Source: Negativibacillus massiliensis (lineage in GTDB: Bacteria > Bacillota > Clostridia > Oscillospirales > Ruminococcaceae). Taken from it: a stretch of DNA of 64,000 bases. The stretch spans positions 62,001 to 126,000 of the forward strand of contig NZ_FTRU01000007.1 in the NCBI RefSeq assembly GCF_900148495.1, in the 5' to 3' direction. Made by a program: the position numbers and the translations under genes. The notes below the pieces were generated by a model that worked only from the letters and a program-made list of their open reading frames with translations, ran no database searches and had not been told where the DNA came from. Positions within the stretch are counted from its first letter, which is position 1, and every line of letters begins with the position of its first letter. Positions 15,630-24,563 of this stretch are shown here, in pieces.

Positions 15630-17567
15630 TTATCTTTTTTTGTTTTTGATATCGTCCAGAATCAGAGCAATACATTCATCAGCACTCATAACACCATTGT
15701 CGCCTTCCTTGCGGGTACGAACAGAAACAGTGCCATCAGCAGCCTCTTTTTCACCAACAACCAGCATGTATGGAATCTTTTTCAGCTGTGCTTCACGAAT
15801 CTTGTAGCCCATCTTTTCAGAGCGCCAATCTGCCTCAGCACGGATTCCCGCAGCCTTGAGTTTGCCGAGCAGCTGCTGTGCATAGTCATGATATTTTTCG
15901 CTGATCGGAACGATCATAGCCTGTGTTGGCATCAGCCATGTTGGCAGGGCACCTGCATATTTTTCCAGCAGCAATGCCAGAGTACGCTCATAACATCCAA
16001 TGGAGGTACGATGGATGATGTATGGATAATGATCCTTACCATCTTCTCCAACATAAGTCATGCCGAATTTCTGAGCCAGCAGCATGTCAATCTGGATGGT
16101 GATCAGGGTGTCTTCCTTACCGAATACGTTCTTGATCTGGATATCCAGTTTTGGTCCGTAGAAAGCAGCTTCGTCAACACCAACTTTGTAGTCCAGACCC
16201 AGATGATCCAGAATCTTCTTCATTGCGTTCTGTGCTTCTTCCCACTGCTCTGCAGTACCTTCGTATTTATCGGTTCTGTTTGGATCCCACTGGCTGAAGC
16301 GGTAGCTTACATCCTCAGCAAGACCAACTGTTTCCAGACAGTATTTTGCAAGTTCCAGACAGCCGCGGAATTCGTCTTCTAACTGGTCTGGGCGGAGAAT
16401 CAGGTGACCTTCCGAAATGGTGAACTGACGAACACGGATCAGGCCGTGCATTTCGCCGGAATCTTCGTTACGGAACAGAGTGGAGGTCTCATTGAGTCTC
16501 ATTGGCAGATCGCGGTAGGAGCGGGCACGATTGAGGTATACCTGATACTGGAATGGGCAGGTCATTGGACGCAGTGCAAAGCATTCCTTGGTTTCATCAT
16601 GTGGGTCGCCCAGAATGAACATGCCATCCAGATAGTGATCCCAGTGACCGCTGATCTTGTACAGTTCACGTTTTGCCATATAAGGAGTTTTGGTCAGCTG
16701 GTAGCCCCAGTCTGCTTCAGTATCCTCGATCCAGCGCTGGAGCTGCTGGATTACCTTTGCACCGTTTGGCAGGATAACCGGCAGACCCTGACCGATAACA
16801 TCTACTGTGGTGAAGTATTCCAATTCACGGCCGATCTTGTTGTGGTCACGGCGGAGTGCTTCTTCCTGCTGTTTGAGGTATGCTTCCAGCTCACTTGCTT
16901 TCGGGAAAGCGATACCATACATACGGCACATGGTGTCGCGGCTGGAATCGCCTCTCCAGTATGCACTGGTTGCCTGTGTCAGTTTGATTGCTTTGATGGT
17001 ACCGGTGCTCATCAGATGAGGACCAGCACAAAGGTCAGTAAAGTCACCCTGTGTATAGATGCTCAGTTCCCAGCCTTTTTCAGCATACTCTTCCAGGAGT
17101 TCCAGTTTGTAATCCTGACCTGCGAAAATAGTGCGGCCTTCTTCCACGGTGATGATTCGTTTTTCTACCGGGATATTTTCTTTAACGATCTTTTTCATTT
17201 CAGCTTCGATAGCAGCAAACTGGTCTGGAGTAAATGGTTTTACGCCGCCGATATCGTAGTACCAGCCGTTTTCCAGAGCAGGGCCGATACCGAATTTTGC
17301 TTCTGGATACAGATGCTGGATAGCCTGTGCCATAACATGAGCAGCAGTGTGCCAGAATGCTTTTTTGCCGTCTTCATCATCGAAGGTGCAGATTTCCAGA
17401 TTGCAGTCTTCGTTGATTGGGGTTCTCAGGTCAACAACCTGATTATTGATTCTTCCTGCACAGGCAGCTTTTGCAAGGCCTGCACCCAGACTTTTTGCGA
17501 CATCAATGACGGATACGCCTGCTTCAAATTCTTTGACGCTGCCGTCTTTTAAAGTTACATGGATCAT
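15630..17567 (-). CDS. thrS: Threonyl-tRNA synthetase
   Basis: It charges tRNA-Thr in the cytoplasm. The 645-residue length is normal. In order: a TGS domain (1-60), the second additional editing domain with the HTAAHVMAQAI metal-binding motif (about 72-82), the class II catalytic core with motif 2 (FRNEDSGEMHGLIRVRQFT) and motif 3 near the end of the core, and the anticodon-binding domain (about 540-645). AAGGAGG precedes the ATG. It lies 33 bases downstream of a Nudix gene, and both are behind a threonine T-box leader, so expression should rise when tRNA-Thr is uncharged. Confidence 0.97.
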   Translation of the reverse strand: MIHVTLKDGSVKEFEAGVSVIDVAKSLGAGLAKAACAGRINNQVVDLRTPINEDCNLEICTFDDEDGKKAFWHTAAHVMAQAIQHLYPEAKFGIGPALENGWYYDIGGVKPFTPDQFAAIEAEMKKIVKENIPVEKRIITVEEGRTIFAGQDYKLELLEEYAEKGWELSIYTQGDFTDLCAGPHLMSTGTIKAIKLTQATSAYWRGDSSRDTMCRMYGIAFPKASELEAYLKQQEEALRRDHNKIGRELEYFTTVDVIGQGLPVILPNGAKVIQQLQRWIEDTEADWGYQLTKTPYMAKRELYKISGHWDHYLDGMFILGDPHDETKECFALRPMTCPFQYQVYLNRARSYRDLPMRLNETSTLFRNEDSGEMHGLIRVRQFTISEGHLILRPDQLEDEFRGCLELAKYCLETVGLAEDVSYRFSQWDPNRTDKYEGTAEQWEEAQNAMKKILDHLGLDYKVGVDEAAFYGPKLDIQIKNVFGKEDTLITIQIDMLLAQKFGMTYVGEDGKDHYPYIIHRTSIGCYERTLALLLEKYAGALPTWLMPTQAMIVPISEKYHDYAQQLLGKLKAAGIRAEADWRSEKMGYKIREAQLKKIPYMLVVGEKEAADGTVSVRTRKEGDNGVMSADECIALILDDIKNKKR

Positions 17568-17600
17568 AGTGATTAACCTCCTTATTCTATCAAAAGACTC

Positions 17601-18188
17601 TCATTCATTGTTGTGTTTTTTAACTTTGTTCATAGAGCTTTGACGCCTCCTGCGTTCTTCTAAAAAGCGGACAACATCAAAAAACTCGGGATAGCGGTAA
17701 AAATCTTTTTTGCTTGCCATCTGTTTGAGTTGGGAAACAGTGACCCATTTGATCTGGCTGACCTCTTCCTCCTGCAAAACTGCGTCGCGAACATCAAAAT
17801 CCTGTTCCACAACGAAGTTTTCCGAAAGAAGCCGTCCTCTCAGTTTTCGATTCAATTTGTGAATCTGCGATGGAAGAATGTGGATGCCGATCTCTTCCAG
17901 TGGCTCACGGATACAAGCCTGCTGGGAAGTCTCCCCTGCCAGTACACAGCCACTGTGGGTAGCCCAGGTATCTGGAAGATCTTTTTTATATGGAGAACGC
18001 TTTTGGATCAGAATTTCATCTTTGCTGTTGACAATCCATACATCGACAACCATGACAAACTGTCCATCTGACAATGGTTCCCCGCGAATGAAAGTTTTTC
18101 CAGTGCGGTTTCCATAGATGTCATAGATATCGCAAATCTCAATGTTCGACTTTTTTGACGTTGGGGTCTGACAATCTTCCATGAGCAT
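17601..18188 (-). CDS. Nudix hydrolase (IDI/YfcD-like)
   Basis: A 195-residue protein. The Nudix box GCVLAGETSQQACIREPLEEIGI (about residues 80-102, here named by its key residues G, E, RE, EE, G) is intact. The layout, with DIYDIYGNRTGKTFIRGEPL before it and WATHSGCV leading into the box, resembles the isopentenyl-diphosphate-isomerase-like subgroup such as YfcD. Its substrate is probably a nucleoside diphosphate derivative. It is the first gene after the T-box, followed by thrS, so it is unusual in sitting under amino-acid control. The C-terminal 25 residues are very basic (EERRRRQSSMNKVKKHN). Confidence 0.85.
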   Translation of the reverse strand: MLMEDCQTPTSKKSNIEICDIYDIYGNRTGKTFIRGEPLSDGQFVMVVDVWIVNSKDEILIQKRSPYKKDLPDTWATHSGCVLAGETSQQACIREPLEEIGIHILPSQIHKLNRKLRGRLLSENFVVEQDFDVRDAVLQEEEVSQIKWVTVSQLKQMASKKDFYRYPEFFDVVRFLEERRRRQSSMNKVKKHNNE

Positions 18189-18223
18189 CCTCCTCCTCGG
18201 TGTCCAATTTCTGCCAGAAAAAC

Positions 18224-18503
18224 AAAAAGCTTCATCCCATCATCTGGGATGAAGCAAATCTTTACTCCACGGTTCCACCCGTATTATGCCTTCCATAAGC
18301 AGAAAGCATCTCTCTTTTCGGCCGATAACGCTGCCGTTACGTCGTGTTTTCCCTTTGGGCTTTCACACGCTCTCAGGGGGCGGTATCAAAAAGTGTTTTG
18401 CAAAGGTGCTTCCAGCAAGCGATAACGCTGCACCTTTCTCTGGTTTGCAAAGAGTACGATTTGACTTCCCCTTCAACGATTTTGGGATGTTCTCTTTATT
18501 TTA
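18224..18503 (-). promoter_or_regulatory. Threonine T-box leader
   Basis: Reading the minus strand, the transcript holds a stem I with the typical CTGGAAGCACC arm, a probable specifier ACC (18384-18382, within GATACCGCC), then the conserved T-box CGGGTGGAACCGTGG (about 18282-18268). A terminator hairpin (GCTTCATCCCA / GATGA / TGGGATGAAGC plus U-run, 18255-18224) follows. ACC reads threonine, which agrees with the thrS gene downstream. The antiterminator uses the GGTGGAACC bulge to bind the 3' end of uncharged tRNA-Thr. The first gene after it is the Nudix gene, not thrS. Confidence 0.9.
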
Positions 18504-18509
18504 ATTTTC

Positions 18510-18538
18510 ATGTTACCACCCAAACTCGGAATTGTCAA
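18510..18538 (-). promoter_or_regulatory. Promoter of the T-box leader
   Basis: On the minus strand: TTGACA (18538-18533), a 17-base spacer and TAACAT (18515-18510), just upstream of the leader. Confidence 0.75.
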
Positions 18539-18548
18539 CACAATTTTC

Positions 18549-18577
18549 TTGACAAGTCTTCTCATAACAGATAAAAT
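18549..18577 (+). promoter_or_regulatory. Plus-strand promoter facing RNase Y
   Basis: TTGACA (18549-18554), a 17-base spacer and TAAAAT (18572-18577). It is divergent from the T-box promoter. RNase Y starts 570 bases further on. Confidence 0.65.
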
Positions 18578-18583
18578 GAATAT

Positions 18584-18676
18584 GTACCATTCTTGTTTTA
18601 TAAGAATGTGACGCTAAAAGGAAAAAACATGCTACTGGCAAAAGGAAAAGATCTCCGGCAGACGCCGGATTTTTTT
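18584..18676 (+). ncRNA. Candidate short RNA or attenuated leader
   Basis: About 90 bases between a good promoter and a factor-independent terminator-like hairpin (TCCGGC / AGAC / GCCGGA followed by seven T, about 18653-18676). It contains no convincing gene. It could be a small RNA or an attenuator for RNase Y. Confidence 0.35.
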
Positions 18677-19148
18677 CATCGGTCTGTCTGGATTTGTTTT
18701 CTGAAAGATACAGCATGTTTTACAGGTTGCAATATTTGGAAAGTTTGCAGCAAATTTCCGATATCAGAGTGTATTCTCAGATTATTTGAGATAGATATAA
18801 TTTTCGAAACGACCCTGTTTTCAAGAAGAATTTTTATGCTCAAACAAGCCCTTTTTCTGCTTTGTATGAGGAAACTGTTTCGGTGTAAGGGCACAAAAAG
18901 ATGGTTTGACCGCGTGTCTTTCCATTTGTTTGTATTCTTTTTGGAATTTGTTCTGATTTTATTACAAATAGTAAAAAAGGAATATCGAAAAACTTTCTCC
19001 TGTATTTTGGGATTCTCTGAGCTTAAGCATCAATTGCGGTTAGTTCGGATATTTTGTTGTGTCTGGAAAAAGCAACAGGTTTCAAAATCCCCACAGCCAG
19101 ATCATTTCTGCGCTGAAAAATCTTTGCAAAAATTGGTAAAGGAGGAAG
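18677..19148 (+). other. Long region upstream of RNase Y without a convincing gene
   Basis: About 470 bases of T-rich sequence. A 230-codon open frame (18593-19285) crosses it and runs into the RNase Y gene, but its Cys/Phe-rich composition, lack of any domain and poor start argue against a real protein. AAAGGAGG at 19138-19145 belongs to RNase Y. Confidence 0.55.
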
Positions 19149-20717
19149 ATGATTTTCATGGGAGGATCACTCATCAGTTATCTTGCGTGTATCCTGCTTT
19201 CCCTGGCAGCAGGTATCGCAATTGCATTCCCATTGGGAATTCAGTATCGAAAAAAGGTTGCGGAGGCCGAACTTGGCACCGCTGAAGAAGAAGCAAAACG
19301 CATTGTTGGTGACGCTATCAAGGATGCGGAGGTAAAGAAAAAAGAAGCTCTGGTAGAAGCAAAGGACGAAATCCACAAGCAGAGAACCGAAGCAGAAAAA
19401 GAAGTAAAAGAACGCCGCAACGAAGTACAGCGTCTGGAACGCCGCGTACAGCAGAAGGAAGAGTCGGTTGACCGTAAGCTGGATAACCTAGAAAAGAAAG
19501 AAGAAACACTCCAGAATAAAATCAAAGAAGCAGAATCCAAGTTAAAGGAAGCTGCTGAGATCAAAGCAAACCAGTTTGAAGTGCTTGAAAAAATTTCCGG
19601 TTATACTGCAGAGCAGGCAAAAGAATATCTGCTTTCCAGCCTGGAAAATGAACTGGTACACGAAAAAGCGCTCAAGATCAACCTGTATGAGCAGAAATTC
19701 AAGGATGAATCGGAGCAGAAAGCAAAGGAAATTATTGCAACTGCAATTCAGAAATGTGCTTCCGATTATGTTGGTGAGGTAACTGTTTCGGTAGTTCCTC
19801 TGCCAAACGATGAAATGAAAGGCCGCATTATCGGTCGTGAAGGAAGAAATATCCGCACACTGGAAACCCTTACCGGTGTGGATCTGATTATTGACGATAC
19901 ACCGGAAGCGATCACTCTTTCCAGCCATGATGCTGTGAAGAGAGAGGTTGCCCGCACTGCACTGGAACGCCTGATTCAGGATGGACGTATTCATCCAGCA
20001 AGAATCGAAGAGATGGTTGAAAAAGCGCAGCGCGAAATTGAAACCAAGATTAAACAGGACGGCGAACGTGCTGTTCTGGAAACCAACGTACACGGCATGC
20101 ATCCAGATATGATTAAACTTTTGGGACGTATGCGTTACCGCTCCAGCTACGGTCAGAACGTGCTGCAGCACTCCATTGAGGTTGCAAACCTGGCAGGCGT
20201 TATGGCATCGGAACTGGGTGCAGATGTTGCTACTGCAAAACGTGCAGGTCTGATTCATGATATTGGTAAGGCCCTCACCCATGAAATCGAGGGAAGCCAT
20301 GTCAAGATCGGTGTGGACCTTGCAAGAAAATACAAAGAAAGTGCTGCTGTTATCCATGCGATTGAAGCACATCACGGCGATGTAGAGCCAAAGACCCTGG
20401 TTGCATGCATCGTTCAGGCAGCAGATGCCATCAGTGCAGCAAGACCAGGCGCAAGACGTGAAAACCTGGAAAACTACATTAAACGTCTGGAAAAACTGGA
20501 GGAGATTGCAAACTCCTTTGAGGGCGTTGAAAAATGTTATGCTGTACAGGCTGGTCGTGAAATCCGCATTATGGTTCGTCCAGACGTTATCAGCGACGAT
20601 CAGATGTCGATTATCGCAAGAGATATTGTCAATAAGATTGAAGCAGAGATGGAATATCCTGGTCAGATCAAGGTCAATATTATCCGCGAAAACAGAGCAG
20701 TCGATTACGCAAAATAA
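19149..20717 (+). CDS. rny: Ribonuclease Y
   Basis: Membrane-anchored endoribonuclease that starts mRNA decay in Firmicutes. The 522-residue length matches the B. subtilis protein. The order is: a transmembrane anchor (about 4-28), a long coiled coil rich in Lys/Glu (30-200), a KH domain with [10 protein letters not shown], and an HD domain whose metal-binding His-Asp are in GLIHDIGK. The C-terminal segment ends ENRAVDYAK. Two starts fit AAAGGAGG: ATG 19149 (3 bases away) and ATG 19158 (12 bases away). The gene is monocistronic, with a terminator immediately after it. Confidence 0.96.
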   Translation: MIFMGGSLISYLACILLSLAAGIAIAFPLGIQYRKKVAEAELGTAEEEAKRIVGDAIKDAEVKKKEALVEAKDEIHKQRTEAEKEVKERRNEVQRLERRVQQKEESVDRKLDNLEKKEETLQNKIKEAESKLKEAAEIKANQFEVLEKISGYTAEQAKEYLLSSLENELVHEKALKINLYEQKFKDESEQKAKEIIATAIQKCASDYVGEVTVSVVPLPNDEMKGRIIGREGRNIRTLETLTGVDLIIDDTPEAITLSSHDAVKREVARTALERLIQDGRIHPARIEEMVEKAQREIETKIKQDGERAVLETNVHGMHPDMIKLLGRMRYRSSYGQNVLQHSIEVANLAGVMASELGADVATAKRAGLIHDIGKALTHEIEGSHVKIGVDLARKYKESAAVIHAIEAHHGDVEPKTLVACIVQAADAISAARPGARRENLENYIKRLEKLEEIANSFEGVEKCYAVQAGREIRIMVRPDVISDDQMSIIARDIVNKIEAEMEYPGQIKVNIIRENRAVDYAK

Positions 20718-20726
20718 AGAAAACGA

Positions 20727-20764
20727 TTCCCCGTTGTTCTGCAAAGAACGACGGGGATTTTTTT
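20727..20764 (+). terminator. Terminator after RNase Y
   Basis: CCCCGTTGTTCT / GCAA / AGAACGACGGGG followed by a long T-run. Confidence 0.92.
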
Positions 20765-20804
20765 GTATACATCAAGCTTTAATCTAGGTTTGATGTTTTC
20801 TGGA

Positions 20805-20833
20805 TTGATAGGAAAACAGGCCAACGATATAAT
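20805..20833 (+). promoter_or_regulatory. Promoter of the RpiR-family regulator gene
   Basis: TTGATA (20805-20810), a 17-base spacer and TATAAT (20828-20833). The 5' untranslated region is about 170 bases and shows no other clear element. Confidence 0.65.
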
Positions 20834-21011
20834 ATAATAGGATTGGTGTTTGCATGAAATGTAAAAACATAATCTGTGACAAAATATGGATCCAATAAGT
20901 GATAAAAACTTTATTTTAAATTACATCGGGATGTTGTTTTTTTGTAGGTTTTCTTTCATCTTTGATTTTGATTTCCTGTAATTTTTCTACATCCGATAAG
21001 GAGGCTTAGCC

Positions 21012-21893
21012 ATGGGAAACCAGATCAAACTTCTGGACCGAATCAGAAGTTCTTATGCAGCACTTCGTCCGTCAGAACAGAAGGTTGCTGATTATATTTT
21101 GTCCGATCCGGACAGAAGTGCAAAATGTACTATTTCTGAAATTGCAGATGCAGTACAGGTCAGCCAGCCAACCGTAATTCGCTTTGTTCAGGCACTGGGA
21201 TTTGATGGATACCGAAACTTTCGTTACTGTTTGCTGCGGGATGGACAGGCAGATAAAAAATCCGCTTCCTATTTTGACCATATGGGAAACTTTGACCTGA
21301 AACCATGGGATCAGCTCAAAGATTTGCCACTCAGAGAGGTTCGCGCAGCCAATGGGTTGTTGGAGCAGACGTTAAAATGTCTTTCTCAGCAGGAATTAAG
21401 CAAGGCGGTACATCTTCTTACAACATCACGATTAATCGATATTTATGGGGTGGAGAACTCTTTTACACCAGCAAACGATTTGTTGACCAAACTTACCTAT
21501 TTGGGACTTGGCTGCCGAATGCATACCGATGCTTACTTACAGCAGATTGCAGCAGCGCATTTACAACCGGGAGATGTAGCAGTCGCCTTTTCCCACTCCG
21601 GCAGTTCGATTGATACCGTAAAAGCGATGCGTCAGGCGAAAAAAGCCGGTGCTGCCACCATCGCAATTACCAGCAGAAAAACACCAGTCCTTGCTAAATA
21701 TGCTGATGTTTGCCTTTGCACAGGTGGGGAGCAATCTACTATTTATGGTTCGGCAATCTTTTCAAGAGTTCCGGATCTTGCAGTGGTTGACCTCTTGTAT
21801 ATGGGTGTCATATTAAGTGATTATGAGCGCTTTTCCCGCAATTTGGATAAAAGCGGTGCTGTCATTTCAGATCGTGGCTATCCGGAAGAATAA
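21012..21893 (+). CDS. MurR/RpiR-family transcriptional regulator of the phosphonate locus
   Basis: A 293-residue regulator. The N-terminal helix-turn-helix of the RpiR type (about 1-80: LRPSEQKVADYILSDP, then ISEIADAVQVSQPTVIRFVQALGFDGYRNFR) is followed by a SIS sugar-phosphate isomerase fold (about 125-270, with AFSHSGSSIDTVKAM as the phosphate loop). SIS domains usually bind phosphorylated ligands, so a phosphonate such as 2-aminoethylphosphonate, or its metabolite, is a sensible effector. It lies directly upstream of the 2-aminoethylphosphonate operon, separated by its own terminator and a promoter region. Local regulation of that operon is inference from position. Confidence 0.88.
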   Translation: MGNQIKLLDRIRSSYAALRPSEQKVADYILSDPDRSAKCTISEIADAVQVSQPTVIRFVQALGFDGYRNFRYCLLRDGQADKKSASYFDHMGNFDLKPWDQLKDLPLREVRAANGLLEQTLKCLSQQELSKAVHLLTTSRLIDIYGVENSFTPANDLLTKLTYLGLGCRMHTDAYLQQIAAAHLQPGDVAVAFSHSGSSIDTVKAMRQAKKAGAATIAITSRKTPVLAKYADVCLCTGGEQSTIYGSAIFSRVPDLAVVDLLYMGVILSDYERFSRNLDKSGAVISDRGYPEE

Positions 21894-21902
21894 AAAAACA
21901 AT

Positions 21903-21945
21903 AGAGCCAGTTCTTGTAAAAAACTTACAAGAACTGGCTCTTGCT
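21903..21945 (+). terminator. Terminator after the RpiR gene
   Basis: AGAGCCAGTTCTTGTAA / AAAAC / TTACAAGAACTGGCTCT, then TTGCTTTT. Confidence 0.9.
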
Positions 21946-21993
21946 TTTGAGCGATTTTTACATTGAACTAACCAAAACTTAAATTTGCTATGA

Positions 21994-22085
21994 TTGTTAC
22001 ACAAGGCGATGCTCTGCTATGATGGCATCGTTGACTGAAATGATAATCACTGATGTAACGCGTCAAATAACGAATTGATGTACCG
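21994..22085 (+). promoter_or_regulatory. Promoter and candidate operator of the 2-aminoethylphosphonate operon
   Basis: TTGTTA (21994-21999), 18 bases and TATGAT (22018-22023). Downstream, TGATGTAACG (22051) and TGATGTACCG (22076) form a direct repeat 25 bases apart, just before the first gene. They could be regulator binding sites, which is unproven. Confidence 0.5.
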
Positions 22086-22103
22086 ACGAAAGGAGCAGCT
22101 TTC

Positions 22104-22871
22104 ATGTTAAAACTCGATCATATCCAAAAATCTTTCGATGGGGTACCTGTACTGCGAGATATTACCCTCCAGGTAGAGGACGGAGAAATTGTGTCTATTT
22201 TGGGACCTTCCGGCTGCGGAAAAACAACATTACTGAACCTGATTCTTGGAATCGTGGAAGCAGATAACGGAACCATCAGCTATAACGGTGAGGACCTGAC
22301 CCACATGGCGATGGAAAAACGCGGATTTAATATTGTATTTCAGGATTATGCTCTGTTCCCGAACTTAAATGTATATCAGAATATTACCTACGGACTGCGC
22401 AACAAACCGAATATCTCCTCCAAAGAAGAGGTAGAGGATCTGATCGATCTTTTGGGACTGCGTGAGCACCTGACCAAACGTGTGGATCAGCTTTCCGGCG
22501 GTCAGAAACAGAGAGTTGCTCTGGCAAGAACTATGGTAATGAAACCACGCATCCTGCTTCTGGATGAACCACTTTCCGCATTAGATGGTGTTATCAAAGA
22601 ATCAATTAAGGACAGAATCAAAACAATTGCACGGGAATATCATCTGACCACCATCATCGTAACACATGATCCAGAAGAAGCACTGACCTTATCTGACCGT
22701 GTATTGATTATTGATAAGGGAAATATTTCACAGTATGCAAAGCCGGAGGAGATCGTTCATCAGCCAAAGAATGATTTTGTTCGCAAATTTATCCTCAATC
22801 AGCTGGAAATCAAGCGCAATAATATCTACGCGTTGTTTGGCGATATGACCCAGCTGGCAGCTACCATGTAA
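22104..22871 (+). CDS. ABC transporter ATP-binding protein, 2-aminoethylphosphonate type
   Basis: A 255-residue ATPase that drives the uptake of 2-aminoethylphosphonate. Walker A is GPSGCGKTT (about 36-44), the signature is LSGGQKQR, and Walker B is RILLLDEPLSALD. The family is that of the PotA/PhnT-type importers for organic anions. It is followed after 9 bases by the permease gene and sits in a five-gene operon with the binding protein, phnW and phnX, which sets the substrate. It could carry other small phosphonates too. Confidence 0.9.
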   Translation: MLKLDHIQKSFDGVPVLRDITLQVEDGEIVSILGPSGCGKTTLLNLILGIVEADNGTISYNGEDLTHMAMEKRGFNIVFQDYALFPNLNVYQNITYGLRNKPNISSKEEVEDLIDLLGLREHLTKRVDQLSGGQKQRVALARTMVMKPRILLLDEPLSALDGVIKESIKDRIKTIAREYHLTTIIVTHDPEEALTLSDRVLIIDKGNISQYAKPEEIVHQPKNDFVRKFILNQLEIKRNNIYALFGDMTQLAATM

Positions 22872-22880
22872 GAGGGAATT

Positions 22881-24545
22881 ATGAAACACAAAAACTGGGA
22901 ATTAAAACTGATTTTCTTTCTGATAGTCTTTCTGTTTGCGGCGTTTTTGGCAGCACCAATCCTTCTGCTGCTGGGAAAATCTCTGTGGAACCAAGGCTTC
23001 ACAGGAGAATTCTATGCAGCAGTTTTGTCGCAGAAAGGTTTTTTGGAAGCTTTAGGCAACAGCTTTACGGTTGCAGCTGCTTCTGCAGTACTGGCATCTC
23101 TGATTGCTTTCTTGATGGCTTATGCAGTCCATTATACAGGACTGCCGCAAAAGATGAAAAAAGCGATCAGTGCTATTGCAACGCTGCCAATGTTTCTCCC
23201 CACCATCACCTATGGATTCGCCATCATTTATTCTTTTGGCAAGCAAGGATTGCTCACCAGACTGCTGGGGCGTCAGTTCTTTGATATTTATGGCTTTGGC
23301 GGGTTGCTGGTTGGATATGTGATCTATACTGTGCCGGTTGCCTTCCTGCTGATTCACAACACGATGGATTTTGTGGACAAAAAAACATTGATTGTTTCCA
23401 AGGTTATGGGAGACAAAACACTATCAACCTTCTGGATTGCTGTTCTCAGACCACTTTTGGGAACGCTGGCGGGTGCATTTATCCAGGCATTCTTTCTGTG
23501 CTTTACTGATTTTGGAATTCCAGCATCTGTCGGCGGAGGGTATGAGGTAATTGCAACCCTGTTGTACAACCAGATGTTGGGTGGAATACCGGACTTTAAC
23601 CGCGGCGCAGTTATCGCAATGATTATGCTGATTCCTTCGATTGGAAGTATCTGTATTCTCCAGATTCTGGAGCGGTTCAACATTCGATATAATCGAATCT
23701 CCAATCCTGAGCTTAGAAAAAACACTGCAAGAGATGTCGGCTGGGGAATTTCCAGCTCGGTTATCTCAGTAGCAATTCTCTCCATCTTTGCTGTAATTTT
23801 TGTGGTCCCGATGGTAGAAGAATGGCCGTACCGAACTGCGTTTTCTCTGGAACATTTTGTGGCAGTCTTTTCGGACAGTGAACTGCTGAGTGTATATGTC
23901 CATTCCCTGCTGATGGCAGTGATGACCGCTCTGCTGGGAACGCTGACTGCATACGGTGCAGCACTGATTGTGGCAAGAAGCAAGCTTTCTGCTGGATACA
24001 AAAAAACCATCGAGAGCATTGCACTGGTGACCAACGCGATTCCAGGTATGGTGCTTGGTGTTTCTTACCTGTTTCTTTTTTCTGGAACAGGACTTCAGAA
24101 CACGCTGCTCCTGATGATTTTGTGTAATATCGTTCACTACTTCTCCACTCCCTATCTGATGATGAAGAACGCACTTTCTAAGATGAATGCCGGATGGGAA
24201 ACCACCGCCATGCTGATGGGAGACAGCTGGTTTAAAACGATTTTAAGGGTGGTCACACCAAATGCGATGTCCAGCCTGATCGAGGTGTTCAGTTATTACT
24301 TCATCAATTCAATGGTTACCATCAGTGCACTGATCTTTATTGCCGGTGCCCGCACGATGGTACTTACAACCATGATTAAACAGCTGCAATATGTAAACCG
24401 CTTTAACGAGGTGTTTGTATTGTCTCTGTTAATCCTGGCCACCAATCTGGGAGCCAAAGCACTTTTTTCCTGGATGGCCAATCATAAATTTGTCAAAAAA
24501 GAAAAAACAAACGCAAAGCAAAAAGAAAATTTCAAAAGAGCTTGA
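22881..24545 (+). CDS. ABC transporter permease, two fused halves, 2-aminoethylphosphonate type
   Basis: A 554-residue membrane protein with about twelve helices in two homologous halves. Each half carries the binding-protein-dependent permease EAA region, around residues 170-190 (SKVMGDKTLSTFWIAVLRP) and 445-465 (TTAMLMGDSWFKTILRVVTP). This fused permease is typical of the second class of 2-aminoethylphosphonate transporters, in place of the separate PhnU and PhnV of Salmonella. It would form the membrane channel with the ATPase before it and the lipoprotein after it. The C-terminus is Lys-rich and cytoplasmic. Confidence 0.88.
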   Translation: MKHKNWELKLIFFLIVFLFAAFLAAPILLLLGKSLWNQGFTGEFYAAVLSQKGFLEALGNSFTVAAASAVLASLIAFLMAYAVHYTGLPQKMKKAISAIATLPMFLPTITYGFAIIYSFGKQGLLTRLLGRQFFDIYGFGGLLVGYVIYTVPVAFLLIHNTMDFVDKKTLIVSKVMGDKTLSTFWIAVLRPLLGTLAGAFIQAFFLCFTDFGIPASVGGGYEVIATLLYNQMLGGIPDFNRGAVIAMIMLIPSIGSICILQILERFNIRYNRISNPELRKNTARDVGWGISSSVISVAILSIFAVIFVVPMVEEWPYRTAFSLEHFVAVFSDSELLSVYVHSLLMAVMTALLGTLTAYGAALIVARSKLSAGYKKTIESIALVTNAIPGMVLGVSYLFLFSGTGLQNTLLLMILCNIVHYFSTPYLMMKNALSKMNAGWETTAMLMGDSWFKTILRVVTPNAMSSLIEVFSYYFINSMVTISALIFIAGARTMVLTTMIKQLQYVNRFNEVFVLSLLILATNLGAKALFSWMANHKFVKKEKTNAKQKENFKRA

Positions 24546-24563
24546 AAAGGAAGGGTTTTGATT

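Noticed and set aside
18593-19285. 230-codon plus-strand frame before RNase Y
   Set aside because: It runs into the RNase Y gene, has an odd Cys/Phe/Lys-rich composition with no domain, and crosses a terminator-like hairpin.
19542-20744. 400-codon minus-strand frame inside the RNase Y gene
   Set aside because: It is antisense to KH and HD domains that are clearly coding on the plus strand.
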